Assembly (NCBI RefSeq): GCF_001262015.1
Contig: NZ_CP012074.1
Location: 1,682,501-1,746,500 of the forward strand
Reading direction: 5' to 3'
Source of the DNA: Prevotella fusca JCM 17724
GTDB lineage: Bacteria > Bacteroidota > Bacteroidia > Bacteroidales > Bacteroidaceae
Length of the DNA stretch: 64,000 bases
Of this stretch, positions 9,754 through 17,770 are shown one piece after another. Each line of letters begins with the position of its first letter. The stretch's first letter is position 1. Made by a program: the position numbers and the translations under genes. The notes beneath the pieces were generated by a model. It was not told the DNA's origin. It worked only from the letters and a program-made list of their open reading frames with translations, and searched no databases.

Positions 9754-10281
9754 TTACTCTGTATCATGCTTTAATTTAACAAGCCTTTTACCATGGACTG
9801 CATATTCTTCTGTTCGTGAGTGTCCTATACTTGCACCATCTCCTAACCGTTCTACATAAGAGAAATCAATTACAATTCTCTTTAATCGAGGACTTTTGTG
9901 GATAATGTGATTATATAAATGCAAGGCAATTGTGTCCTCAATCTTAATAGGTAAAGAGTAGAAAGTTGCGGAGTCTTCTATTTTTGTATGAAACATATAG
10001 GCATAATTTTTATTCAGATTAATTAAATGCTGATTTGAGGGATCTCCGTTTACCTCTATATTATATATGCTTCTTTGCACGTAATCCCACCCCTCTTTTC
10101 CTTCCATTTCATTGAAGTACTCTTTCTCCTTGACAGATAGCTCCGGCTGATTCCCTGGCACAGGTCGGAATAGTGCAGCCCATGAAAGATAGCATACACA
10201 AATAATCACAAAGGAAAGAATCAATATCCATATTGCAAACCGTAAAATGTTCTTTGTCTTTATTCTTCTTTTCTTTTCCAT
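9754..10281 (-). CDS. Putative T6SS immunity protein, array copy 3 (B type)
   Basis: 175 residues, B-type N-terminus. The variable segment differs most from its B-type sisters (YNIEVNGDPSNQHLINL, DFSYVERLGDGASIG). The FSYVER block resembles FSYIER of the adjacent A-type copy 2 and not the FEYEEW or FNYDED of the other B copies, again suggesting mosaic exchange between neighbours. Confidence 0.75.
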   Translation of the reverse strand: MEKKRRIKTKNILRFAIWILILSFVIICVCYLSWAALFRPVPGNQPELSVKEKEYFNEMEGKEGWDYVQRSIYNIEVNGDPSNQHLINLNKNYAYMFHTKIEDSATFYSLPIKIEDTIALHLYNHIIHKSPRLKRIVIDFSYVERLGDGASIGHSRTEEYAVHGKRLVKLKHDTE

Positions 10282-10403
10282 ACTTAATATATATCTATGT
10301 TCTTATTAACCACAACTGTGTTGTCAATCTTATGCCAGATAAAACGAGTTTTTCAGCATGGAACTTTTGGAATATGTATATATTTCTTTGTTAGCTGATG
10401 ATT

Positions 10404-10931
10404 TCACTCCATATCGTGTTTTAATTTTACAATCCTTTTTCCACGAACTGCATATTCTTCTGTTCGTGAGTGTCCAATGCTTGCTCGTTCGTTTATTCGC
10501 TCAATATAAGAGAAACCGATGACAATTCTCTGTAGTTCAGGATTTCGGTCAACCACATGATTATATAAATATAAGGCAATAGTATCCCCAGTTTTACTCG
10601 GTAACGAAAAGAATGTTGTGGAGTCTTTTATATCAATACGAAGAGAATATGCATAGGGGTTGTTCAGAAAAACAGAATCACTGACTAATGCTTCTCCTTT
10701 TTTATCAATATTATAAAGGTATCTACTTGGATTCTTCCAACTATTCCTTTTCTCCAACTCTTTGAAATAACACTCTTCCTTTGCTGAATGCTTTGGCTGG
10801 TTGTTCGGTTTAGCCCTATGCAATGAGACCCACAGAATATAACGTGTGCAAGTACCCACAGAGAGGAGAATACAGATCCACATTACAATCTTAAGGATAA
10901 TCCTCTTACTTGTTTTCCTTTCCTTACCCAT
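10404..10931 (-). CDS. Putative T6SS immunity protein, array copy 2 (A type)
   Basis: 175 residues, A-type N-terminus with the transmembrane segment at ~10-33. Distinct middle (YNIDKKGEALVSDSVFLNN, SLPSKTGDTIALYLYNH, IGFSYIERINERASIG). GKRIVKLKHDME ends the protein. It follows copy 1 after a ~104-nt spacer. Confidence 0.75.
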   Translation of the reverse strand: MGKERKTSKRIILKIVMWICILLSVGTCTRYILWVSLHRAKPNNQPKHSAKEECYFKELEKRNSWKNPSRYLYNIDKKGEALVSDSVFLNNPYAYSLRIDIKDSTTFFSLPSKTGDTIALYLYNHVVDRNPELQRIVIGFSYIERINERASIGHSRTEEYAVRGKRIVKLKHDME

Positions 10932-11035
10932 ATTTAATGTATGCCCATTTTCTTATTAACTACAATGTTCTACCAGATAAAACAGACTTTTCAGCACAGA
11001 ATTCTCGGAATATATATACCCTTTAACTGAAGATA

Positions 11036-11563
11036 TTACTCTGTATCGTGTTTTAATTTTACAAGCCTTTTTCCACGAACTGCATATTCTTCTGTTCGTG
11101 AGTGTCCAATACTTGCCCGTTCGTTTAAATCTTCGTCATAATTGAATATTATTATAATTTTCTTTAATCGAGGACTTTTGTGGATTATGTGATTATATAG
11201 ATGCAATGCAATAGTGTCTTCTGTTTTATTTGGTAAAGAAAAGAATGTTATGGAATCATTTATTTTTGTACGAAACATATAAGCGTAATCTTTATCCAAA
11301 TCAACTAAACGTTGATGTAATGATTCACCGCTTTTATTTATATTGTATACGCTCCTACGCACGTAATCCCACCCCTCTTTTCCTTCCATTTCATTGAAGT
11401 ACTCTTTCTCCTTGACAGATAGCTCCGGCTGATTCCCTGGCACAGGTCGGAATAGTGCAGCCCATGAAAGATAGCATACACAAATAACCACAAAGGAAAG
11501 AATCAATATCCATATTGCAAACCGTAAAATATTCTTTGTCTTTATACTTCTTTTCTTTTCCAT
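11036..11563 (-). CDS. Putative T6SS immunity protein, array copy 1, next to the effector (B type)
   Basis: 175 residues. It begins 2 nt after the effector's stop codon, the tight coupling usual for a toxin and its cognate immunity gene, so this copy is the best candidate for the cognate partner. N-terminal transmembrane segment at ~11-35, then an extracytoplasmic domain. The block IFNYDEDLNERASIGHSR resembles A-type copy 6 more than other B copies. Confidence 0.8.
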   Translation of the reverse strand: MEKKRSIKTKNILRFAIWILILSFVVICVCYLSWAALFRPVPGNQPELSVKEKEYFNEMEGKEGWDYVRRSVYNINKSGESLHQRLVDLDKDYAYMFRTKINDSITFFSLPNKTEDTIALHLYNHIIHKSPRLKKIIIIFNYDEDLNERASIGHSRTEEYAVRGKRLVKLKHDTE

Positions 11564-11565
11564 AC

Positions 11566-12441
11566 TTAATATATATCTATGTTCTTATTAACTACAAATG
11601 TGTTGTCAATCTTATGCCAGATAACATTCTTTCCAGCTATCATGTTTACAGTCTTTCCTTGGATTCTGCGAGAGACAACTTTTAGCTGTTTTAAATTCTT
11701 TAGTACTTCGAATATACCAGTATCAACAGTGGAACCATGTACACTATCAAAACCAGTACCAAAGCTGATGTACACTCCGTATCTATTCACCCCATGGATT
11801 CTATGATCTCCGACAACAGGATCTATGTGAAATTTTCGTTTAATTTTCATAATGGATGGAGGAAAAGCAGGAGTAACGTAGAACGGTTGAACATCTTCCT
11901 CTTTGACATATCCTGCAGTTATCTGATAACAGGGATAGTTTCCTTCAACAGAAAATTCGTCACCTTCATCTGCAGATAGCATGACAGACTCACCAACTTT
12001 GTAACCTTTCTCTATAAGTGCTTTTGCCATGCCTGCTGCGTATGCAGCCCCCTCACTGTGAGAAATAAAATAAAACTTTTCGTTTCCCACCCCTTTTGTT
12101 ATTTCTGCTATATGTTGCATTGCAAATTTATAACCTTTCATTTTCCGGTCATTTCCGCTCTGGTCACCACCAAAAAGGGAACTCCCATCAGCATAGAAAG
12201 GTTCTTCTTGATAGTTTTGATTATTGAAATACTCTTTAGCTGTTTTTATAAATTCTTTTAATGATCCTTGTTCTTCAAGAAAAAAATCCCAATATTCACT
12301 TTTGGCCTTTCCTGGTGACATATTGACAATATTCAACAATCTATTCCAATGCCCATTTACCAAAATCAGTTTAGGTCTGCCTGTAACTTTCAACTTCACG
12401 CTTCCTACTGCTTGTGGTGATGTAACTTTAATTATAGCCAT
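11566..12441 (-). CDS. Lipase-like alpha/beta-hydrolase, candidate T6SS effector
   Basis: 291 residues, no signal peptide. KLILVNGHWNRLLN at ~24-37 looks like the oxyanion strand-loop of a lipase. FYFISHSEGAAYAAG (S127-H-S129-E-G131) is a GxSxG-type nucleophile elbow with the first Gly replaced by Ser, putting the nucleophile at Ser129. FDSVHGSTVDTGIF supplies a candidate catalytic His235; D158 or D207 could be the acid. It lies 3 nt after TssD and 2 nt before an immunity candidate, the arrangement of a cargo effector delivered with Hcp/TssD. Phospholipase activity in the periplasm of rivals is the natural prediction but is inferred. Confidence 0.75.
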   Translation of the reverse strand: MAIIKVTSPQAVGSVKLKVTGRPKLILVNGHWNRLLNIVNMSPGKAKSEYWDFFLEEQGSLKEFIKTAKEYFNNQNYQEEPFYADGSSLFGGDQSGNDRKMKGYKFAMQHIAEITKGVGNEKFYFISHSEGAAYAAGMAKALIEKGYKVGESVMLSADEGDEFSVEGNYPCYQITAGYVKEEDVQPFYVTPAFPPSIMKIKRKFHIDPVVGDHRIHGVNRYGVYISFGTGFDSVHGSTVDTGIFEVLKNLKQLKVVSRRIQGKTVNMIAGKNVIWHKIDNTFVVNKNIDIY

Positions 12442-12444
12442 CTT

Positions 12445-13149
12445 TTATTCTTTCCTTTTAAATTCAAAATCCTCTATAATAATCATCCCATTGTCATTAG
12501 TTTCTCCCGAACATGAGGCATGGTAGACCCCTTCGTCGGTCTCTTCCTCAAAGTCGAACTGGACAGTTTGTCCTACGTTGTAATTACCAAGAACTAAATA
12601 GAGTTTTACAACTTCCCCAATAGGAAACTCCCTGCATTTCTCCCCATCTGGGTTTATCCAGTAGGCATCGTTGAGGTGTACATCTGTATCGGCTACTACT
12701 TCTGACATCTTCATAGGTTCCTGTAAAGCCTTAGCCCAAAGCCAGAATAGTCTCCTCTCAATCTTGACACTTTTGTTGATTGTCATCTCCATCGGGGATA
12801 TTTTCACGTAAGTAGTCATCCTGTCATCATCGAGTAGGTTGAACGTCTCTCGAAATTCTGTGATGTACGCTTTACTGAACTTGATCTGGCGAACAGGTAT
12901 ATCGCTCTTTGCATCATATATTTCCAGTTGTCCCTCAGCAAGGGGAGTCTCTTCTGTCTTCATCATCAATTCCATGATGAAGTTGTCAGCAGGCGTATTC
13001 ATCTGTATACACAGCTGTCCGTCACCGGGCAAGGTTTGCCTGGGGTGACCACTCCAACCTGTGGGCAGGTAAAAACTCTGATTGAGCAGTTCAACGTCAT
13101 AATGATGACCGTTAAGTGTTAATTGCGCAGTGCAGGCATAGACTGTCAG
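12445..13149 (-). CDS. tssD: TssD (Hcp-like) T6SS tube protein with C-terminal extension; start uncertain
   Basis: The sequence TAQLTLNGHHYDV, TGWSGHPRQTLPGDGQL and IKFSKAYITEFRETF follows the layout of Bacteroidota TssD (xLxLxGKxYDV, GRPxxxxxGGxIxL, LKFxxAYxxxYxExF). After ~130 residues comes an extension (DAYWINPDGEKCREFPIGE, VKLYLVLGNYNVGQTVQFDF), as in TssD variants that carry effectors. The frame is open up to a TAA at 13153-13155 but has no ATG; CTG at 13149 is the first candidate start. The only nearby ATG (13139) is one base out of frame, so a 1-nt loss is possible. A TTG at 13032 would remove the conserved first strand. The promoter lies directly upstream. Confidence 0.75.
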   Translation of the reverse strand: MTVYACTAQLTLNGHHYDVELLNQSFYLPTGWSGHPRQTLPGDGQLCIQMNTPADNFIMELMMKTEETPLAEGQLEIYDAKSDIPVRQIKFSKAYITEFRETFNLLDDDRMTTYVKISPMEMTINKSVKIERRLFWLWAKALQEPMKMSEVVADTDVHLNDAYWINPDGEKCREFPIGEVVKLYLVLGNYNVGQTVQFDFEEETDEGVYHASCSGETNDNGMIIIEDFEFKRKE

Positions 13150-13163
13150 TTTTTATGTTTCTA

Positions 13164-13193
13164 CAAAAATAACATTTTTCTTCTGAAAAACAA
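13164..13193 (-). promoter_or_regulatory. Promoter of the TssD-effector-immunity operon
   Basis: On the minus strand TTG (13193-13191) and TATTTTTG (13171-13164) are separated by 19 nt. The predicted transcript starts about 8 nt before the CTG at 13149, giving almost no leader. Confidence 0.65.
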
Positions 13194-13270
13194 AGTATTC
13201 GGAAGAGATTTTATATCTGTCAGATTACTTTATCCAGCATGACGGATGTCGTCCGTCTGCTTTTTTCGTC

Positions 13271-13867
13271 CTATGCTTTTCTGTAGATTTTGCGGTAACG
13301 TGAACCGATGTTGATGATTTTCTTTTCACGTTCCAATTGTGCCGCAAGCTGGTAGGCATAGGTGGTAGAAAGATTCAGACGGCGACGGAGGTCGTTAACG
13401 GTTATTATCGGACTCTCATCAAACAACTCTTTTAGTGCAGCATTGACGGTTTGTCTCAAAGGGAGTGATGGCGTACCGTCTTTATAGGTCTTGTTTTCAA
13501 ACCCCATCTCTCCTAATGCTTCATGGAAATCCTTGTCGGGACGGAACCTGATTTTGCGAACAGCAACATTACGGAGGTGATGACGATGCGTCTTAGGGTC
13601 TTCGTACATGTCGCCTTTAAGGGCAAGGGAGAAGAAGCCGATGCCTGGCAAATGAACGGTATTTCCGCTTTTCAGCTCCTCTGCTAATTCTGTTTTTAAT
13701 GCAGCGATTGTCCCGAGAATGTCAGCTGTTGTGAGCGTTGTCGTTTGTTGGATACGCTGACAAATTCTCTCTATTCCCGTGACATCTTTTTTGATAGGTA
13801 CGATTCTTAGTGCTTTACGTTGTGCGAGTTTACCGCTTGTTCTTAATAGTTTGTAATTTACAGTCAT
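13271..13867 (-). CDS. HU-like DNA-binding protein with C-terminal winged helix
   Basis: 198 residues from the preferred ATG at 13867; an upstream in-frame ATG at 13900 adds 11 residues, but HU-type Bacteroidota proteins start M-x-V-x-YKL as here (MTVNYKLLRTSGKL). Residues ~20-120 form the HU fold (TTTLTTADILGTIAAL, GNTVHLPGIGFFSLALKG, NVAVRKIRFRPDKDFHEAL). The C-terminal ~60 residues (PIITVNDLRRRLNLSTTYAYQLAAQLEREKK, read in parts) look like a winged helix. Probably a nucleoid-associated or sequence-specific DNA-binding protein. Confidence 0.8.
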   Translation of the reverse strand: MTVNYKLLRTSGKLAQRKALRIVPIKKDVTGIERICQRIQQTTTLTTADILGTIAALKTELAEELKSGNTVHLPGIGFFSLALKGDMYEDPKTHRHHLRNVAVRKIRFRPDKDFHEALGEMGFENKTYKDGTPSLPLRQTVNAALKELFDESPIITVNDLRRRLNLSTTYAYQLAAQLEREKKIINIGSRYRKIYRKA

Positions 13868-13965
13868 AGCTTTACGTTTGTAATAAGGGTTAATAATCAT
13901 CTTTTCCGTGAGCCGTTAGTGTGTGAAACGAGTCTCTATAATCACATACTTCTGGCTTAGGCTGA

Positions 13966-14052
13966 ATTCTTTTCACGAAAGAAAGAAATTATTTACGTGA
14001 AAATAAATATTTCTTTTCATGAAGAAAAATATTTTCTTTCATGAAAATAATT
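13966..14052. repeat. Second array of the TTCATGAAAAGAAAT-type repeat
   Basis: Near-copies of TTCACGAAAGAAAGAAAT, TTACGTGAAAATAAAT and TTCATGAAGAAAAAT, closely matching 357-441. It lies in the gap between the HU-like gene and the lipoprotein gene (13901-14310); apart from the hairpin at 14182 the rest of that gap shows nothing. Confidence 0.6.
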
Positions 14053-14181
14053 CGTGATTTATGCTGCAAAGATACTGTTTCGATGGTCGCTTGGCAAGGA
14101 TAAGCTATGTAGTAATGTCTGTATTTGTGCTATTTTGCGTGGGTTTAGATTTGGGATGGGTGGATAAAAGGGTAAAAGAAA

Positions 14182-14217
14182 AGCTCTCAGACCAGTGAGG
14201 GGTATGGTCTGAGAGCT
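14182..14217 (-). terminator. Terminator of the DUF4595-like lipoprotein gene
   Basis: AGCTCTCAGACCA pairs perfectly (13 bp) with TGGTCTGAGAGCT. On the minus strand it is followed by TTTTCTTTT. It lies about 95 nt after the stop at 14311. Confidence 0.75.
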
Positions 14218-14310
14218 ATGGTTTGAAAGTAAACCCCTATTGATTTACTTTCCGAGTGTACTTTATAGAAGGGGGATGATAAATATATGTAATGATATAA
14301 AATACTTTTT

Positions 14311-15138
14311 TTACCACACGAACTTGTATTGATGGCTACCACTTGTCATTGATGTTGGGAAGCCATTACCATTGAAAGTCCATGTAAAGTTGGTTTTGTT
14401 GCCGCTCTTATTAATAAGCTGTACAGGCAAGTTCTTAGTTGCTTTTCCAAGCAATCCTGCATAGTATGCGTATTTTATTGCACCCATATCAATACCAAAC
14501 GTTGTGTTAAAAAGCATAATGTTGCCCTTGTTTACTATAGGAGCTGGGGTTGTATCTGAGGTATAAGCAACTTTATAAGTGTCTTTTTTTCTTGTTGTTG
14601 TTTGTGAGACGATAGTTTTTGTCTCTATTTCAGAGATGTTGCTATCTTTATAAGTCAAAGTAAATTCTTTGTAGTCATCTGCTGAATGGATTATATTAAT
14701 TAGTTGGTCATTATCGTTATAAGTGAACCTCCATGTATCTTCCTTTGTGTTTTCCTTTTGCTCTATCATGCATTCTCTAACAAAACCGTTGTTGTTCAGA
14801 TACATTATATAGACAGTTGCTTTCCCATTACGTTCTACTTTCATAAAGACATTTGGGGTTACAATAGCACGTGTTTTTGTGTTATTGTATTTGAAAGATA
14901 CCGTTTCATCCTTAGTCTTAATGCCTGTAACCAATCCTCTGTCATCTGTTTGGATAGTCATACTATCCGCCTCTTTAGGCATGCCATTAGTAAATACCTT
15001 TGAAAGGTCAATTGTTACAGGATCTGGTCTGCGTTCAATAATCCAGTCATCATCTTTTTTGTTACTGCATGATGATAAAACAAATGTTGCACCTATTACT
15101 GCTGCAGTAAGAAGTGCGATTGTAATAGTCTTTTTCAT
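14311..15138 (-). CDS. DUF4595-like lipoprotein
   Basis: 275 residues. Lipoprotein signal peptide with lipobox LSSC and lipidated Cys24. The rest alternates short beta hairpins such as GLVTGIKTKDETVSFKYNN, WRFTYNDNDQLINI and FTLTYKDSNISEI, the pattern of Bacteroidota DUF4595 proteins that look like a small beta-propeller or beta-sheet repeat. Single-gene unit with its own terminator. Function unknown. Confidence 0.75.
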   Translation of the reverse strand: MKKTITIALLTAAVIGATFVLSSCSNKKDDDWIIERRPDPVTIDLSKVFTNGMPKEADSMTIQTDDRGLVTGIKTKDETVSFKYNNTKTRAIVTPNVFMKVERNGKATVYIMYLNNNGFVRECMIEQKENTKEDTWRFTYNDNDQLINIIHSADDYKEFTLTYKDSNISEIETKTIVSQTTTRKKDTYKVAYTSDTTPAPIVNKGNIMLFNTTFGIDMGAIKYAYYAGLLGKATKNLPVQLINKSGNKTNFTWTFNGNGFPTSMTSGSHQYKFVW

Positions 15139-15344
15139 TGTCCCGTTTTTGTGTTATAATTTTGTAATCGGCACGTTCTTGTCAACTCATTGGCTTGTGC
15201 TTTTGTTCTCTGTTGCAAATATATAAAAAACTTTCTTCAATGACCCGTTTCTATACTATGATTTTATTAGTTTAGGGTGAAAAAGCATATAATAGACTCT
15301 ATATTATAGCTTTGCTTTGTGCTGTATTTCTCTTACTGTATTTA

Positions 15345-16322
15345 CTAATTGGCTTGGTTGATAAGGTTCACCACTACCTTTACCATTATATCCTTTTCCT
15401 CTGTTTTGCTCTCAGCAATCATTAGGGTGAGGGCAACGAGTGTGTTGTCAGCAATTCGTTTGGTACCATCGGGGCGATAGAGGATGGCATTGTTGTTCAT
15501 AAACCATAGGAAGAGGGTGGCTGCAATGCGCTTGTTTCCATCACTGAACGAGTGGTTCTTAGTGACAAGATAGAGTAGCATAGCTGCTTTCTCCTCCACA
15601 CTCGGATAAAGTTCCGTACCATCAAAGGTCTGATAGATTTGTCCGATAGAACTTTTGAAGGACTCATCCTTCTCATTACCAAAGAGTACAGAACCACCAA
15701 ACTTCTGTCGAAGAACATCTATCTCGTGCATAGCATTCTCGTATGTGGCATGGAAAGGTTCTTCTTTGGTAGTCTTGGCGATATGTAATCGCTGGTAATC
15801 ATAGTTATCAAGTGTGTCGAGTGCGTAGGTATAGTCTACTACAACATCAAAGAGTGCATTGCTTTCGTCCGTCGTCTTTGCAGGTTGTTGCTGGATGGCT
15901 CTGCCTAATACTTGTATGAGTTGGCGCAGTTCCGCAATCTGATGTTTACGAATGTTCTCGTTGATAGCATAGCCTTTGACAAGATATTGCTTGAGAACAG
16001 AGTTTGCCCATTGGCGGAAACGCACACCTCTTTGGCTATGTACACGGTAGCCAACAGATATAATTACATCAAGAGTATAATAAGGGACAGGCTTTTTTAC
16101 GCCATTAACGTGCAGAAAATGCACGTTATTCTCTCGTGCAAGTTCTGCTTCTTTAAAAACATTGTTTACGTGTCTTCGTATGTTTGACTCTTCCTTGTCG
16201 AAGAGTTCTGCCATTTGCTTTGTACTTAGCCATACGGTCTCCCCATCCAACTTTACATCAAGCTGGGTTTTACCATCTTCACTTTGATAGATGATAATTT
16301 TGTCGTTTAAGGTTTCAGTCAT
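15345..16322 (-). CDS. RhuM-Fic fusion protein
   Basis: 325 residues. The first ~130 residues match the RhuM N-terminal domain (TVWLSTKQMAELFDKEESNIRRHV, then YYTLDVIISVGYRVHSQRG), a putative DNA-binding helix-turn-helix. The C-terminal ~150 residues are Fic/Doc with the complete catalytic motif HSFSDGNKR at 257-265, so transfer of AMP or another phosphate-linked group onto a target is possible. No antitoxin gene or inhibitory (S/T)xxxE(G/N) helix is obvious. It is similar in its N-terminal half to the RhuM gene at 48062. In other genomes RhuM proteins often travel with restriction systems; here it stands alone. Confidence 0.85.
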   Translation of the reverse strand: MTETLNDKIIIYQSEDGKTQLDVKLDGETVWLSTKQMAELFDKEESNIRRHVNNVFKEAELARENNVHFLHVNGVKKPVPYYTLDVIISVGYRVHSQRGVRFRQWANSVLKQYLVKGYAINENIRKHQIAELRQLIQVLGRAIQQQPAKTTDESNALFDVVVDYTYALDTLDNYDYQRLHIAKTTKEEPFHATYENAMHEIDVLRQKFGGSVLFGNEKDESFKSSIGQIYQTFDGTELYPSVEEKAAMLLYLVTKNHSFSDGNKRIAATLFLWFMNNNAILYRPDGTKRIADNTLVALTLMIAESKTEEKDIMVKVVVNLINQAN

Positions 16323-16365
16323 GTTGTTTAGGTTTTTAGTTGTTAGTCAGTGGGCGAGGGGGTGC

Positions 16366-17598
16366 TTATTCCTTCGTCAGTTTACGGCTCATATAGCGCA
16401 CAGGATACCACACGGAAAGCCAGCCGACGAGGATAACAGTGAGGAAGATGGCGATGATGTCTTCGGGGTGAACGCTGATAGGGTAGGCGTTGATAACGAA
16501 GTTTCCAGCCTGGTCGCCAAGCTGTACAAGTCCGTAAGTTTGCTGCAACCAGCAGAGTAATAAGCCGAGTGCAATGCCGATGACAGCGCCCGCAGCGGAA
16601 ATCAAACGACCTTCAAAGAGGAAGATGCGGCGTATCTGTCCGTCTGTAGCACCGAGGTTGCGCAGGGTGATGACATCCTCCTTCTTATCGATGATAAGCA
16701 TGGAGAGCGAACCGATGATGTTGAAACATGCCACCATGAGGATGAACGTGAGGAAGATGTAGGCAAAGAGCTTCTCAATGCGCATGATATTGAACGTGTC
16801 GGCTTGTTGCTCATATCGGTCCAATACCTTGTATTTATCGCCGAGGAGGGTTTGTATGTCGTTTTTCGCCTTATCAATATCGACGTCTGGTTTCATGCGC
16901 AACTCAAGTGAGGTAATCTCACCCTGTCGGTTGAAGATATGGCGTGCGAAGTCGAGGGAAGTGATGATATACCCCTTGTCATACTTCATCTGCTTCACTT
17001 GAAAGAGTGCTCCCGGTGACACCAATGAATCCTTTACGAAGGCATCAGTAGGATTAGCGGCATCGTACTGTCCTTCACGCTGTGGTGCATAAATATGTAG
17101 ATAGTCCTGCCACATCACCCCTGTACCGAGGTCTTGAGCCAGTCGGATGCCGAGAACGCCGTACTGCAGGTTGGCAGCATGGAGCGTAAAGTCGCCGTCA
17201 CCATAGAGAATGTTGCTGATATGTGTCAGTGAGTCGAAGTTATCTTCCACACCTTTGACGTTCACCATAGCCTGTTTGTCATGATAGACAGCCAATGCCT
17301 GGTCCTCCACACACTCTGTCGCAACTTCCACTATTGGCAGGCGTTTCACCTTCAGAAGCGATGGGTCCTTGGCAGACATAGCCTTTCCTTTTGCTGCTTC
17401 AATCTTCAGTTGTGGGTCGAAGTTAGTGAAGAAGGATGCTACAAGGTCGGAGAAGCCGTTGAAACCACTCAACACAACTACCAGTGCCATTGTAGCCACA
17501 GACACACCGAGTACGGAGATGAGGCTGATGACGTTGATGGCATGAGTGCTCTTCTTTGAGAAGAGGTAACGACGGGCAATGTAAAAGGGGAAGTTCAT
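16366..17598 (-). CDS. FtsX/LolC-type ABC transporter permease
   Basis: 410 residues, the usual length for the LolC/E family. One N-terminal transmembrane segment at ~20-43 (ISVLGVSVATMALVVVLSGF) is followed by a ~230-residue periplasmic MacB-like domain, then three C-terminal transmembrane segments (FAYIFLTFILMVACFNIIGS; AAGAVIGIALGLLLCW; IIAIFLTVILVGWLSVW). Likely part of a lipoprotein-release or envelope transporter; no ATPase gene is adjacent. It is ~170 nt downstream of rbfA on the same strand, a pairing common in Bacteroidota. Confidence 0.85.
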   Translation of the reverse strand: MNFPFYIARRYLFSKKSTHAINVISLISVLGVSVATMALVVVLSGFNGFSDLVASFFTNFDPQLKIEAAKGKAMSAKDPSLLKVKRLPIVEVATECVEDQALAVYHDKQAMVNVKGVEDNFDSLTHISNILYGDGDFTLHAANLQYGVLGIRLAQDLGTGVMWQDYLHIYAPQREGQYDAANPTDAFVKDSLVSPGALFQVKQMKYDKGYIITSLDFARHIFNRQGEITSLELRMKPDVDIDKAKNDIQTLLGDKYKVLDRYEQQADTFNIMRIEKLFAYIFLTFILMVACFNIIGSLSMLIIDKKEDVITLRNLGATDGQIRRIFLFEGRLISAAGAVIGIALGLLLCWLQQTYGLVQLGDQAGNFVINAYPISVHPEDIIAIFLTVILVGWLSVWYPVRYMSRKLTKE

Positions 17599-17767
17599 GA
17601 TGGGTGATGGGTGTTTAATGTTGGGTGTTGATGATGTGTGAGTGTTGGGTGTTTAATGTTGGGTGTTGGGTGTTTAATGTTGGGTGTTGATGATGTGTGG
17701 GTGTCGGGTTGAATGATGTATATTGAGACTTTCTACTAACCATCAACACCCATCACCCAACACCCAA
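17599..17767. repeat. GGGTGTTG-rich tandem repeat with inverted copy
   Basis: Several copies of TGTTGGGTGTTTAATGTTGG and TTGATGATGTGTG are arrayed between 17604 and 17712. The reverse complement appears at 17741-17766 (CATCAACACCCATCACCCAA). The array can fold on itself into a long imperfect hairpin. It lies between rbfA and the permease gene. No coding function. Confidence 0.7.
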
Positions 17768-17770
17768 ATA

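Noticed and set aside
13032..13032. TTG start for tssD giving 195 residues
   Set aside because: It removes the conserved first strands (TAQLTLNGHHYDV) that are encoded in frame upstream.
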